Under the pieces are notes generated by a model that saw only the letters and a program-made list of their open reading frames with translations, had not been told where the DNA came from and did not search any database. A stretch of DNA of 64,000 nucleotides from Piezodorus guildinii (lineage: Eukaryota > Arthropoda > Insecta > Hemiptera > Pentatomidae): positions 163,170,366 through 163,234,365 of the forward strand of contig CM041295.1 in assembly GCA_023052935.1 (NCBI GenBank). Reading direction: 5' to 3'. Shown one piece after another: positions 21,060-32,579 of this stretch. A program made the translations under genes and the position numbers. How positions within the stretch are numbered: the stretch's first letter is position 1; every line of letters begins with the position of its first letter.

Positions 21060-22349
21060 TTTTTTAAGGTAGGAATGAGATTTGATACAAGATTCGTAAG
21101 GATTGTGATTAGGGGCATGACAAGGGATTTGATTTCGGAAATGAAGGATGTCATCAAACTGGTAAGGTCTGTGGCATTTGAAGGAGGGGGGATATGAGAG
21201 ATTTATTGTGGATGAGGATTTTTAGGACTGATTACGTTTTGAGGAAGAGGTATTTGTGGAATGGACTGAGGATATTGAGGTACATTTTGCAGTTCCGGCA
21301 GGGCCTCGGCTTCAATACATTGGTTCCCACCTCCAAGTAAGTGGGCAAATGATACATTGGCATCGATTATTTTTGAGGGTTCTCTTCTAGTTCTGGTTTG
21401 TCTTGCTTTTTCATCCAGTACTTGGGGTTTTTCATACCTGGTCCTTAGTTCCTTATAGATTTGGCATCATTTGTAATTGGCCGGGTGGTCCTTGAGGCAA
21501 TGAGCACATACAGCGGGTGTTGACTTCGGTTTTGTACATTCCACAGACTTGTGCACGCATTTCACGCAGCGTGGTATGTGATAACAGTAACTTTTGGTAT
21601 GTCTATACGCCTGACAATTGTGACACTGAACAATTTCTCTCTTGGTGTAAGGTTTTTAGACTTTTACACTTGTATAGTACAGTCATTTTAGATCATAAAT
21701 TTTTTCGACCCCTGACAATGGTTCCGGTCAACGAAGAATAGAGGAAGTTGAACTCTATATTTTATGACATTAGTGACTTGGCGCACTTTGTAACCCATCT
21801 CTATAAGTTTTTCTTTGATAGCTTCAACTGGTGTGGAAGAATGTAGATTTCTGATTACAACTCTAAGTGATCTCTCTTGGCGTAGCTGATAAGTATGGAA
21901 ATCCGCTTTAGTATCAGTTAGATATTTCACTATTTTTCTATATGCCTCGGCGGTGGTCGGTGATATTTTGGTGTCATTGATTATACTTATTCTACTTAGT
22001 AGCTGGTGGAGTCGGTAATTTTATTCAATTGAGCACACAACAACTGAAATTTTTTAATATTTTTGACAAATATCGGTGGAGGCCGTGGTTCACTGGGTGT
22101 AGGAGCAGATCCCATGTTTTCTTTTTCATTATGTAGGATTTGAAAAGGATTTGGGGTGAAAAACGGAGATTCGTCAGCCATCCCTTGTGACGATGTGCCA
22201 GGATGTGGTTCAGATTCGGTATTAGTACCTGAAGGGGTTGCTTGCTGGTTTAATTTTTTATTAGTATCACGGCGGGGTCTTTGTTTTATGGGAGACGTGA
22301 TTGATCCACTAGATCTAGATCTTTTAGTTGATGCTTTGGAGGACATCAC
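21060..22349 (-). pseudogene. Jockey ORF1 (gag-like), copy A
   Basis: The N-terminus MSSKASTKRSRSSGS is basic and serine-rich, followed by a proline-rich stretch and PPPIFVKNIKKFQLLCAQLN. Then come KADFHTYQLRQERSLRVVIR and IEMGYKVRQVTNV, which belong to the PRE/C2HC region of insect gag-like proteins. Zinc knuckles follow in shifted frames between about 21650 and 21480 (CVKC..., PAVCAHCLKDHP). At least two frameshifts and an internal stop near 21996 break it. Its role in active relatives is to coat the element RNA. Confidence 0.85.
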
Positions 22350-23485
22350 TTGGTGAAAACCTTATTTATTAGCGCTGTAGAGCTATGTTTAGAAACATCG
22401 TATTTCTCTATAAATAACCATTACTATAAACAAATAAGTGGTCTACCAATGGGATTGTCACATTCTCCCATTCTCGTAGAACTCGTTATGGATGTTTTGG
22501 TGGAAGACATTTTAGCCAAAATTCCCATAAAGGTGCAATTTTTGAAAAAAATATGTTGATGACACCATTTTAAGTGTTCCGACAGAGAGCTTAATTGGGT
22601 TAATTAATATTGGGACATTTTAATAAAGATAAAAATATAAAATTTACTATCGAAGAAGAAAAAGACAATATGATTACATTTTTAGATACGAAAATAATTC
22701 GCGGGGTAGGGTACACAAAAGTATCATGGCACGAGAGAAAATACAATGGTGACCGTATTTTAAATTTTAATTCTTGCCACGACCTAAAAATTAAGATCAA
22801 CATTGGGAGAAATATATGCTAGAGAGCAATAGCTCTGAGCAGTATCTCTTATAGAGACGAAAATATTAGCCGAGTAAGAGAAATTTAAAAAAATAATGGT
22901 TACCCTAAAGGTGTCATAGAGAAGTCTCTACGGGAGGCTTATGAAACATTTTCTCACATAAAAAAAAAACCGTGACCACTGTAGATTCTTATTTTTCCAT
23001 TGAGTGTATCAGACCACTGGCCCCCATAATAAAGAGGATATTCAAAAATGAAAACGTAAATATTGTGTACAAATATAATAATAATTTTTAAGAAATGCTC
23101 TACTCTAGACTTAAAGATAAAACCAGTAAAGAAAAATTATCTAACATTATATATAAAATAGATTGCCAAAATTGTGAAGGCACATATGTTAGCCAAACTT
23201 CACAATATTTAAATAAAAGAATTTACGCGCATAAATACAGTGTGGAATCCAAAAAAAGAAGAAACGGCCTTAGCGAGTCACGCTATCAAAAACAACCACG
23301 ATTTTTATTTTAAAAATGTAAGGGTTCTGGATGTGGAAAAAAATAAAGATAAGAGAGTGATTCAGGAGATGATGCACATCGTTAGGACCGAACATACTGT
23401 AAGTACGCGGAATGATTGCACAAAACTTCGCAACGTTTACAATAATATCTTAAATAAATTAGGAAGAATAAGTAGACGAAATTAA
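22350..23485 (+). pseudogene. PLE reverse transcriptase (3' half) plus GIY-YIG endonuclease
   Basis: The segment begins inside the RT: INNHYYKQISGLPMG then SHSPILVELVMD is motif B'. The active-site motif YVDDTI follows at about 22550-22567 but is split by one extra A in an A-run. MITFLDTKI (thumb region) comes next. The endonuclease reads YKIDCQNCEGTYVSQTSQYL then NKRIYAHK, which matches the PLE GIY-YIG pattern with an expected glycine replaced by S in VSQT. A second frameshift lies near 23250, and the protein ends LGRISRRN at 23485. Stops near 22887 and 23089 also interrupt it. The 5' half of the gene is absent: the segment starts at the 5' end of Jockey copy A. Confidence 0.88.
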
Positions 23486-23998
23486 AAAAGTTTTATTATG
23501 GTTAATATATAAGTTGTTTATTGTTATTAGTTTTTATCATCATTATTTATATAAAATATTTTAGATTGTTTCATAGTTATTGGTTTATATAATAGTTTGG
23601 TTTGTTTTTGTGATATATTTTTTAAGCGTTGTTGACCTTTTATTTTTACTAGGATAGTTTTATTAAATTTATTTATTAATAAGTTGAGCTTCGGCCGCCA
23701 AGGCTGGAGGGGAGAGGGCTTGGAGATCCCAGTGCCCTGTGTTAGCCTGAGTGGTGTGCCGGTGCTCGATGAAATTCTTTGGTAAGATGTGTTTATAATA
23801 TATTGTACCTGGCTATAGATAGATGTTTTATGGAAAATGTAACCAACATACCACAAAATGTAACCAATTATGTTTAATTGCAGTGTTGAAAAGGATCCTA
23901 TGTATATACATAGACGGGGGATCGAAACGTCCAAATAAAGAAAATTAAGAAGGAGTGATAGTTTAATGACCTAAAACCCGAATTATTTCAAACAAAAT
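23486..23998 (+). mobile_element. PLE 3' UTR and pseudo-LTR (copy 3)
   Basis: Reverse-orientation twin of 17270-17837. The pseudo-LTR begins at about 23808 (ACCTGGCTATAGATAG) and contains the hammerhead-like block: GATCC at 23894-23898, GGATC at 23919-23923, GAAAC at 23924-23928 and GTCC to 23932. It ends at a (TA)n array (24001-24022). The core upstream of stem II is GTTGAAA rather than CUGAUGA. Confidence 0.85.
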
Positions 23999-24039
23999 TA
24001 TATATATATATATATATATATAATAGATAAAAACAAATA

Positions 24040-24345
24040 TAGAGTAAAAATGTCTTTTCGGAGAGCATGACGTGGTAACCTATATAAGACAGGGAAACTG
24101 ATATGGATAGGAGATAGCTATGTAGAGTACATGGAAGAAATGAGAATCACGAAGCGCATGTTGAGAGGAAAGCTAAGAGAACGATAAAAAGGAAGCCAAA
24201 TCTGAGAGAGATGGATGATGTTGAAGTAGATTTCCAGAAAATGGGTGTTAGAACGTGAAAACGGTTGCTAACAGATATGAGTAGAGAAAGGTAGTGGCGG
24301 CCCAGGATGTTCACAGGGCTGTTGTACTAAAGAGTTAAGATGAGC
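24040..24345 (+). pseudogene. RTE-like LINE C-terminal tail
   Basis: Reading fragments TKRMLRGKLRER, KGKPNLREMDDVEVDFQKMG and SRERxWRPRM correspond to the GRPRxRWxDxVExDLxxLGV...WRxxVxEA tail of RTE-like LINEs (compare 31000-31130). Several stops interrupt it and the 5' part is missing. Confidence 0.6.
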
Positions 24346-24670
24346 AAGCATTTTTTATCTAATAACATTTACAATTATAATACAAACACGTTATAGTTTA
24401 AAGTAGAGATATAATCTTATTAATAAAACATCCGTTTAAATTTTGAGATACTAACCAGCCTAAGGTATCATGAGGATAGTTCTATTTTAAAAGGATCTAT
24501 TTCGATTTATTTTTTAAAAAAGAAATCTATAACTGCAATATACAAAACAACAACAAGTAAATGTGAAGTTATATAGCATGCCAGAAACATGTAGAGAAAC
24601 TATCTATTGGTTCCAGTCATCAGTCTAACTTAAAGGTCCCTCGATCAACGTCGTTTCATAAGCTTCAAAG
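24346..24670. other. Unassigned sequence
   Basis: AT-rich with no recognisable gene or element. Confidence 0.4.
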
Positions 24671-24672
24671 GA

Positions 24673-24996
24673 TCATTGCGAATCGAAGAAGAAGCAAGGC
24701 TTGAAACTAATAGTTGATATGGGATTTGTTATGGAAGGATAGGTACCGGTCCAAACCAAATTGGTAACAACCAGACCATTACTAGTGATTTTATCAGTGA
24801 ACAAGTAAGGAGCATTAGGAATTTTAGATTGTAGGGATTGAATGCAAGATGATTTTGGTACTTTAAAAGGCACTAAATACATTTTATGAAATCTTACAGG
24901 AAACGGGGTAAAATTATCTGTTGAATCAATATATTTGATTCCGTTTTTTTCGATTAACGTCAATTTATGCTTTTGTGGCCAGATTCCACTTTCCAT
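24673..24996 (-). pseudogene. Diverged Jockey C-terminal fragment
   Basis: The frame contains CIQSLQSKIPNAPYLFTDKI and SNGLVVTNLV then SITNP, aligned with LQSKILRKILNAPYFVTNKI...GLNIPYVADL...NP in the other Jockey copies. The N-terminal third (MESGIWPQKHKLTLIEK) does not match. It is old and non-functional. Confidence 0.6.
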
Positions 24997-26130
24997 TAAA
25001 ATCTAGAATTTGTTTTCTGATATTAATAACTTTTTTTTTTTTTTTTGAACCCCCTACTTTAGGGTACATACAGGTACAACCATTCCTTCTTTTCTTTGTA
25101 GATGCTTCCTTAGGTTTCTTCCGATACTCCCAGATTCTCTCGGATCCCTCATTATCTGCCTCTTTCTGCTCCTTCTTCAATTTCTTTGTTTTTCATGGAA
25201 TATTTTATTCTTGTTTTTTAACAATTTTCTCAAAATTATAATATTTTAAATCATATTCACCGTAATTCTTTCGAGTCATGTTGAACTAGTTAAATTTTGT
25301 TTATCCGTTCTTGAAAAAGTTGAAAATTTCAAACTAATTCTTCTTTTTTTCATAGAAACTGAAATCTTTTCTAGTGTCTTTGGCTTTATAACAAGATGAT
25401 TTGTGGATTTTGAGTTCCGAGATAGTGAATATTTGTTAAATGTGTTTTTGGTTAACTGAAAAGCAATCTCCATTTTTTGTATTCTTGATTCCATGGATAT
25501 ACTCTCTTCTAAATTCCAACTGATACATTCCCCTAGGTATTTAAAATGTTTTATTTTATTAATTTTCTGATGGTTAATTTCCAAAAAGGTTGGATATATC
25601 CTAATGTTTAGGAATAACTTCATAACTTAACTAACATATTTTATAAAATCACTTTATTTTTATTTTTATTTTGGAAGAAAATATTTTAATACAATTTGAA
25701 CTTGAAATAAATGTTTACTTAGTATCCTTGAAAAAGAGCTGCAATATTTAAAGTCGTTTTTAAGTGACTTGTGAGTTTTTTTATCTACGTTAATCTAGTG
25801 ATCGGCGATTTCTATTTAAATAAGTTTGAAGCAATATTTTTATCACGGGAAAACAATCTAAGAGATAGTTACGGTCATTATTGGATTGGTCAGTCATAGT
25901 CATTTCGGTTTTTCTGTTTATTTTTATGCCATTATGATACACATCCTATCTCATGAATTAATCCCAAATGTGGACTGCTTATCCTCTTTGTAAGAAGTCA
26001 ACTATATCTGTTAACAGTTGTTGAAACTAGCTTAGTCTTGTATTTGCTATTGTACTGTGAATATGAAAGAAAATACCATTCATTATCGGCATATTTTGTA
26101 TTATTTTAAAAAGGTATTGTATTGGTATTA
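24997..26130. other. Unassigned sequence with a possible LINE scrap
   Basis: Minus frame 25623-25276 contains KIKHFKYLGECISWNLEESI and SRIQKMEIAF, which resembles the YLGxxI...EIxxRIxKA segment of RTE-like RTs, but the match is short. The rest is AT-rich and unrecognised. Confidence 0.4.
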
Positions 26131-26332
26131 TTGTGGTAGCCGAGTGGGTTAGCGCGCGTTGCCTAGCAACCACAGAGAACCAAAAATTGGAAATCATAAA
26201 ATTACGAGTTCGAGTCTCGGTACTGGGAGGACTTTTATCTCGGCATTTATCCCCCGCCCTCACTCCCTTGTCCGAGAAACCCCTGTAAAGCCTTTAAAGG
26301 CAAGGTAGGGGCGAACAAAAAAAAAAAAAAAA
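26131..26332 (+). mobile_element. Second tRNA-derived SINE
   Basis: Head with an A-box-like GTGGTAGCCGAGTGGGTTAG (about 26133) and a B-box-like TTACGAGTTCGAGTCTCGG (about 26202), separated by an enlarged variable region as in class II tRNAs. The body is CCCCCGCCCTCACTCCC..., and a 16-A tail ends at 26332. The body differs from the SINE at 5522, so it is another family. No convincing TSD was found. Confidence 0.75.
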
Positions 26333-26545
26333 TGTAAGCGTGCTGCAGAAGCTTATAGAAAAAATTTGCCAGGTTATACGGAACGGACCTTTCAAAATAG
26401 GTTTGCCAAATTACATCCTGAAAATTTTGACATCAAATCCAAGTGACTAACACTTATTCAGGTCTCTGCAGTACTGCACGAATGGAAAGAAATTCCAAAA
26501 GAAGATGACATCAATTTCGATCTGTTTTATAACAATAAACTCTAG
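26333..26545 (+). other. Possible coding remnant of unknown origin
   Basis: Directly after the SINE A-tail, one frame reads CKRAAEAYRKNLPGYTERTF then QNRFAKLHPENFDIKSK and a stop, followed by VSAVLHEWKEIPKEDDINFD. The residue mix is protein-like, but I cannot assign a family. It may be a transposon or host-gene fragment cut by the SINE. Confidence 0.3.
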
Positions 26546-26869
26546 ACATTCTATTTTGTTGTTCTTTTTTAAATATAAAATCCAGATCAAAATATACTTT
26601 ACTGTTCGCTGATATAAAGATTTAAACAGTTAAAAATAATAAAATCTTCAGAAATTCTAGAACTTCATTTAAAAAAATAAAATTAAAAAAATTTAGAAAT
26701 AATATATTTGGTTCGTTAATATCGTTTGCGTAGGTTAGGCAATACCAGGATATTTCAAAACTATATTCGGTTCTTTTTTTTTACACTTCAAACAATTGTG
26801 GAACTTAACAAGCCACGAGCCAAGAAACCGGAAAAATACACAGACTTATTAAAACTTTATTAATTTTTT

Positions 26870-27465
26870 TAATAGATTTATTGCTATTTACAACTGTATA
26901 ATGATATACATCTAGTAAATGAGATACAAGATACAAATGTCATGGATTCACATGTGGGGATACTACCCATTGGCAGCTCTCCAAAGACTATGTTAAACTA
27001 GAAGGTCTCGTGGCCATCTTCTTTTCAGACGCCTCGGAAGATTATCAGGGATTGTAGAGGAAGCAAGGATTGAAACAAGTGGATTAGAGTGGGAATGGAG
27101 TTTGTCATGAAAGGAGTGGTACCTGGTTCGCGCCAAGTCAGCAACATAGGGAACGTTAAGGTCTTTATGGATGTGTTTATTTGTGACAAAATAAGGAGCG
27201 TAGAGGATTTTTCGAAGGATTTTTGATTGCAAGGATTGGAGACGGAAAGAATTTGATGGTTTAGTTGAGCCCCAAATCTCTACTCCGTAAGTCCATATCG
27301 GTCTGATGATAGTCATAGATGAGCCTTTTGTACTTAAGTGGAAGGCTAGAGCGTTTGTAGAGTGTTGAAGTAGTCGAAAACATCGGGCAGTTTCTTGTCT
27401 TTTCAGTCTTGTATGAGGGTTCCAAGTAAGACGTTTGTCCAGGTGCAGTCCTAGGTCTTATTAAT
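26870..27465 (-). pseudogene. 5'-truncated Jockey LINE 3' end
   Basis: The minus strand gives LHLDKRLTWNPHTRLKRQET upstream in one frame, then IIRPIWTYGVEIWGSTKPSN, LQSKILRKILYAPYFVTNKH, DLNVPYVADLARTRYHSF and RRLKRRWPRDLLV, stop at 26993. A 3' UTR of about 120 bp ends at GCAATAAATCTATTAAAAAA near 26870. The last 107 codons are open. Confidence 0.88.
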
Positions 27466-28609
27466 ATAAATTCATTTTAGTTTTTTGGAGAACAATCTGA
27501 CAGTAGGAACCCGTTATCAAAGCGACAATATATTAACTTTAAACGGGAGGAAGTCTAACGTGTTTAATTATCATGTCATATTAAAATTTATTAGAATTAT
27601 AAGCAATTAAACAAAAAAGAACATGTCATTATGAGTAGATGGAAAGACGGGGAAAAAAGTCATATTAAGTAATGGTCAATATATTGTAGATTAAAATAAA
27701 ATTTATGTCTATAATACATTAAGGCTTATTTCACCCTGAAAAATCGAAAGGACTTGTTTGCCAATCCAATATATTTAAAGGGCAGATAAAAAATAAATCA
27801 ATAATTTTTTCGGTTTTTTAGGGTCATGTAAAATTCAGAAATCTTTGTAAGATTCTTTAAGTAATTCTCTTAATATTATCTTGATAGATTTTTTTTTTTT
27901 AAGGATGTTCACCCAAGTTAAAACAATGCCTAAAACCCGTATTACCTTGTAGCGAGTTGAGACCTAATAGCGAAACGTAACCAATTAAAAGTAGCAGGCT
28001 TTAGTTAATATTGTATCTTTATCTTCCTTCTGAAGGAGCAATAACATTTGCATAACAGAGTAGAGACAATGTAATGACCATCTTTAAACCTTTACATCTA
28101 CCTGCTAATTTTCAATTAGTGTACTCCAATGTCGAATTAATAAGTGGAGTTGCCAGTGACTCATAACGTTTTAGACCGGAACGAATTTTAAATGATTCAC
28201 AGACGTTCCTTCTCATTTCCATATTTTGGCCAGACATATATTTTTTTCTCTAAGAGATTCTTGATAATTTTTCAACAGGTACATTGTTGATAGCACGCAT
28301 TAATCTCATTTACATATAGTAGTCGAAACGTTTTTATAAACATTATTTTTCAATTTTAATCGAAAAATATCTTTCTGATATCTTATAATATTTTCCAATC
28401 AACTTAGAAATATGACTTTTAATATATTTATTTAAAAAGGTGAACATTCCAATGACATACTTACTAATAACGCAGTTAAACATTACTAAAATTATATATG
28501 AATTATATACGTTTTACTCCTCTTAGAGGGAAAGTAAGCAAAACATAGTTAAACTTCACTAACCTTTTTACGATACATCCCATTTTAACTGTCACTTAAT
28601 CTTGAAAGG
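27466..28609. other. Unassigned AT-rich sequence
   Basis: No gene or element recognised. GCGAAACGTAACC near 27970 looks superficially like a hammerhead 3' block, but no core or stem II is present. Confidence 0.45.
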
Positions 28610-28774
28610 GAATGTACTGCTATAGCGATTTTTTATTTTTTTATTTCAGTCTTCAACGGAAATTCACGTCTAAGAGTCCCGTGAGTCCAAATGACCAAGA
28701 ATCAGAAAATGGTCCTGGTGAGTGGTAAGTCTATCTCAAAAACCATTAGTAGTACGAACTTGAAACAAGTATTG
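28610..28774 (+). repeat. Repeat family X fragment
   Basis: CTTCAACGGAAATTCACGTC, GAGTCCAAATGACCAA and GTGAGTGGTAAGTCTAT follow the same order as at 61960-62050. It ends at the TA target of the mariner copy. Confidence 0.6.
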
Positions 28775-28776
28775 TA

Positions 28777-29190
28777 TTGGGTTGTTTCACATGAAATGTC
28801 CGTTTTTATAGTTTCTGAAAAACATAAAGGATTTTGCAGGTCTCTGTTGTTTTCTTCCGAATGTTTACATATTTAAAGTAAACAGTTACTAATCCTCTAT
28901 CTTTGTATTATAAACATTAGCTTCCCGATCAATTACCCACTTTTTAGTATACCTCCAAATATGAACATGGAAACACGCGATTTTCGAGTAATATTTTTGT
29001 ACGATTTTAAACTCGGCCATTCAGCAGCTGAGGCCGCTAGAAATATTTGCAAGGCGTTTGGGGAAGGGAGTGTTAATGAACGGACCATTCGCCGTTGGTT
29101 TGCTAAGTTTTCAGCTGGGGATACCGACTTGGAAAACTTGCCCCGAGGAAGACCTCCGTCCGTAATAGACAACGATGTCCTCAAACATAG
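28777..29190 (+). mobile_element. Mariner 5' half (copy 1)
   Basis: Starts after a TA dinucleotide with TTGGGTTGTTTCACATGAAA, the same end as the copy at 56193. The frame from 28961 encodes the mariner N-terminal helix-turn-helix: RDFRVIFLYDFKLGHSAAEA, ERTIRRWFAKFSAGDTDLEN, LPRGRPPSV. It is cut after NDVLKH at 29190, and all the DDE catalytic part and the 3' terminal repeat are lost. Confidence 0.88.
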
Positions 29191-29330
29191 GTTCGAGAGA
29201 ATACCACAGTTTAATTATCTAGGCACTGTTATTACAGATAATAACAAGATTAAAGACGAAATTAAAGCTAGGATAACAGCTGGCAATAGATGCTATTGGT
29301 CTCTTATGGACAGAAGTTTGTGGAGTTAGT
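29191..29330 (+). pseudogene. RTE-like RT segment fused to mariner
   Basis: Continues the mariner frame without a stop: IPQFNYLGTVITDNNKIKDE then IKARITAGNRCYWSLMDR. This is the segment downstream of the RT active site in RTE-like LINEs. The result is a 122-codon chimeric open frame (28961-29329). No promoter or function is implied. Confidence 0.75.
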
Positions 29331-31150
29331 AAAATAGGACCACAAACTAAGAGAACAAATTGGTGGAGTGAGGAGGTCAAACAGATTGTAGCACAGAAGA
29401 AAGAAGCCTGGAGAAACTACTTGCGCTCAAAAGATCCACAAGCATGGCATTTATATGTTGAAAAAAGAAACCGTGTGAAATTGGTGATCAAACAAGCAAA
29501 AAAGAAGGCGTGGGAAGAGTTCGGAAGGTCTGTGCAAAACAACTACAAGGACAATACCAGAAAGTTCTGGAACACTGTTAAAGCGCTGAGGGGTAGAAAG
29601 GGAAAGCCAGTCAGAAGCATTAAAAATAAGGATGGATTGATAGTAACTAGAGACGAGGAGATACTGGAGGAATGGAGAAAACACTATCAGGAAAAATTTG
29701 CTGAAAGATCTGCACCTAATGGTGACCAAGGAAGAGTAAGACAAAGAGATGTGGAGGATATGGATGACTGTATCAGAGAAGAGGAGGTGTAACTGGCAAT
29801 ACAGAGACTAAAACTGGGTAAAGCCTCAGGAAGAGACAACATAGTGCCTGAATTTATAAAGTATGGAGGTGAAGAAATAACAAAGACACTCCAAGTGCTG
29901 TTTCAAAAGATATGGGATGAGAAGAAGATACCCCGAGATTGGGAGTACAATATTATTGTACCTATCCATAAAAAAGGATCTCAAACCCAATGTGAAAACT
30001 ATCGGCCTATATGTCTCTCACCGGTTGTGTATAAAATATATACCAGAATTTTAGAACAAAGGTTGAGGAAACTCATAGAGGAAGATCTGGAAGAGGAACA
30101 GGCAGCGTTCAGACCCGGTAGACAAACACAAGACCATATATTCTCCCTCAAAATGATAATGGAAAAGACATTAGTGGGAAGTAGGGAAGGATATTTATTT
30201 GGCCTTTATAGACCTCAAAGCTGCATTCGATTCAGTTCCTAGGGATGAAGTATGGGCAGCTTTGCAGTATAAAAATGTTCCTTCAAACCTTATTGCAGCT
30301 ATGCAGTCCATTTATCAGAATCCAAAAGGAGTAATACGCCTAAATGGAAAAGAATCCCAGCCTTTCTATTTTCATGTTGGGGTCAAACAGGGGGACAGCC
30401 TTAGTCCTTTGCTATTTATAACCTTCATGGACGAAATATTAAAAATGTGTAAGAGAAGGACTACACGAACCCTGATTGGGTATAGAAACTTGATGCCTGT
30501 ATCAGCCCAAGCCATGATTTTCGCTGATGATATAGTTCTAGTAGCAAATTCACAGGAGAACCTACAACAAGCAGTTAATGAGTGGAGAGAAGAACTATAT
30601 AGAAAGGGTATGGCTATAAATGCTCAGAAAAGCAAAATCATGAAAGTAGGGCGAGACGAAACAAACGTGAATGTGACCTGCAATGGTGAATTGCTCGAAA
30701 CTGTAAACACATACGAGTATTTGGGCACAACCGTAAGCAATGATGGAAGAATAGAACATGAAGTAAATAGCCGGATTAGAAAGGCCAACCTCGCATACTA
30801 CAAATCAGCCACATTTAGGAACAAAAGAAATAACTAATGCCACCAAATTAGTCCTTTATAAAACAATTTTCCTTCCTATCCTGCTGTATGGAGCAGAGCA
30901 CTGGACAGGCCCAATGCAAGTTATAAACAGAATGACGGCCTCAGAAATGAGATTCCTGCGAAGGATAGTTGGAAAAACCTAGTAGAAGTCTAGTAGACCT
31001 AGACTTCGTTGGCTGCAGGACGTAGAGGAGGACCTTCGGTCGTTGGGTGTCAGCGGATGGAGAGGGGCAGCCGAAGACAGGTCAGAGTGGAGGAGGATCG
31101 CTGAGGAGGCCTAGGTCCTACAAGGACCATAGTGCCGATAGATAGATAGA
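29331..31150 (+). mobile_element. RTE-like LINE with (GATA)n tail
   Basis: Begins with SKIGPQTKRTNWWSEEVKQI, the linker after the endonuclease, and reaches its natural 3' end, where RPRLRWLQDVEEDLRSLGV is followed by a short GATA repeat at 31135-31149. It is 5'-truncated, as most LINE insertions are. Confidence 0.8.
29421..30980 (+). pseudogene. RTE-like reverse transcriptase
   Basis: Successive frames cover the linker, LKLGKASGRDNIVPEFIKYG, VPIHKKGSQTQCENYRPICL, AAFRPGRQTQDHIFSLK, AFIDLKAAFDSVPRDEVW (motif A, from 30199), GVKQGDSLSPLLF (motif B), IFADDIVLVA (motif C, about 30520) and NTYEYLGTTVSNDGRIEHE. Breaks: TAA at 29790-29792 inside an acidic run, a frameshift near 30200, another near 30830, and TAG near 30979. 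The RTE label is from overall motif wording and the short tail repeat; L2- or CR1-like is possible. Confidence 0.8.
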
Positions 31151-32374
31151 AGTAAAAATTTTGGGAAGTAATTTTGACATTTTAAAATAACTTTTAATTT
31201 TTCTTAATTTGATCAAAAGTTAAAGAATTGTACCGCAAATCACTATTTTGTTCCACTATTGTTAGAAACTTTTAATAAAATAACTATAAAATACATTTGA
31301 AATAATAAATAAAATTGTATACAGGTAATATGAAAGTCTGGATCTTCAAATTTTCTCGAGAACGCGAATTCGCATGTATAGATAAAGTGTGGACATAAAG
31401 ATAAGGAATAGAATTCCATACATGTATCTTTGTATTTACAAGGATGGACTACAAAAAATACCAGGGTTTTGGGTGGTATGCACCTCATGTTGGGATGGAT
31501 AAAGATGTAAAAGGTATTCTTAAATATAGAAGAAAAAAAATCGATTTTCTATATCTATTCCTCTTTAACACCTTATGAGCTTCAATAGTTTTTTTTTTTT
31601 TTTTCCTCCCTACTATCTATACGTTAACTGAGAGATTTATGTTACATTTCATAATGAACAGCTGTTATAGATAGAATTTATTCTTTTTTACCCCTTTAAG
31701 TGGAATAGTCTTTTCATGGATCAACTTTACACATATGACTCTCGACAATATATTATCCTAATTTAAAAAATATTACAAAGCAGAAGATCAAATATGATTT
31801 TACAGTATATTTTTACTGGTTTTCTTTTATTTTACGCAGTATTTATTTTTTATTTTAATAAACTCTAATAAATTAAATTAATATTTCATACATTTCAACT
31901 TTCCCAATAATATTCAATCAGAAACACAAAAATCGACTAATCGGTCGTAATATTATTAATTCCGCACATGTTTACAATTTCAAATATAATCCTAACGATA
32001 TTGATCAATGTACGAGTATATAACGATATCAATATCCTTATCCATTTAATTATGATAAAATAGTATTTATTGTATACCAGGAAGGTTTCATGCCCATTGA
32101 AGTAGACTGACAGATTCTGTGTACCAAATTTAAATATTTCTTCTGAATTAAAAACATATTTCCATAGCTGTACCAGTATCACACTAGCTAAAGCTTAAGT
32201 CGAAAAGCCAAATACTTTAAAATTGGCATCAATACTGATGCGAATAAATCTATTATTATTACTATTATCTAAAATATAAAGCCGTAGAACGTAAAGGAAA
32301 ATATTAAATTAACGTATATAAAGTTATTGGTGGAGACGGTAGTTTCTATTGTTATATCATTTAATTAAAAAGAA

Positions 32375-32416
<42 letters not shown>

Positions 32417-32534
32417 TCTCTTGCATCACGCGTGAACAGTTTATAACAGTCTTAAAGAACAGATAAGGTTCTTATAAAAGGAAAAAATAGAAAAGTTAAA
32501 ATGTTTGTTAGGTTTTCTTTGATTTTCTAAGGTG

Positions 32535-32579
<45 letters not shown>

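Larger units (their letters stand above)
18066..22350 (-). mobile_element. Near-complete Jockey-clade LINE, copy A
   Basis: Minus-strand element with ORF1 (22349 to about 21060), ORF2 (21052 to 18408) and a 3' UTR of about 330 bp that ends in T/A-rich sequence near 18070. The clade call rests on the ORF1 zinc-knuckle pattern, the APE-type endonuclease and an RT with FADDTA, without an RNase H. It lies between inverted PLE segments. Several nonsense and frameshift changes make it inactive. Confidence 0.9.

Noticed and set aside
27960..27985. Hammerhead motif near GCGAAACGTAACC
   Set aside because: No CUGAUGA-like core and no stem II at the right distance.
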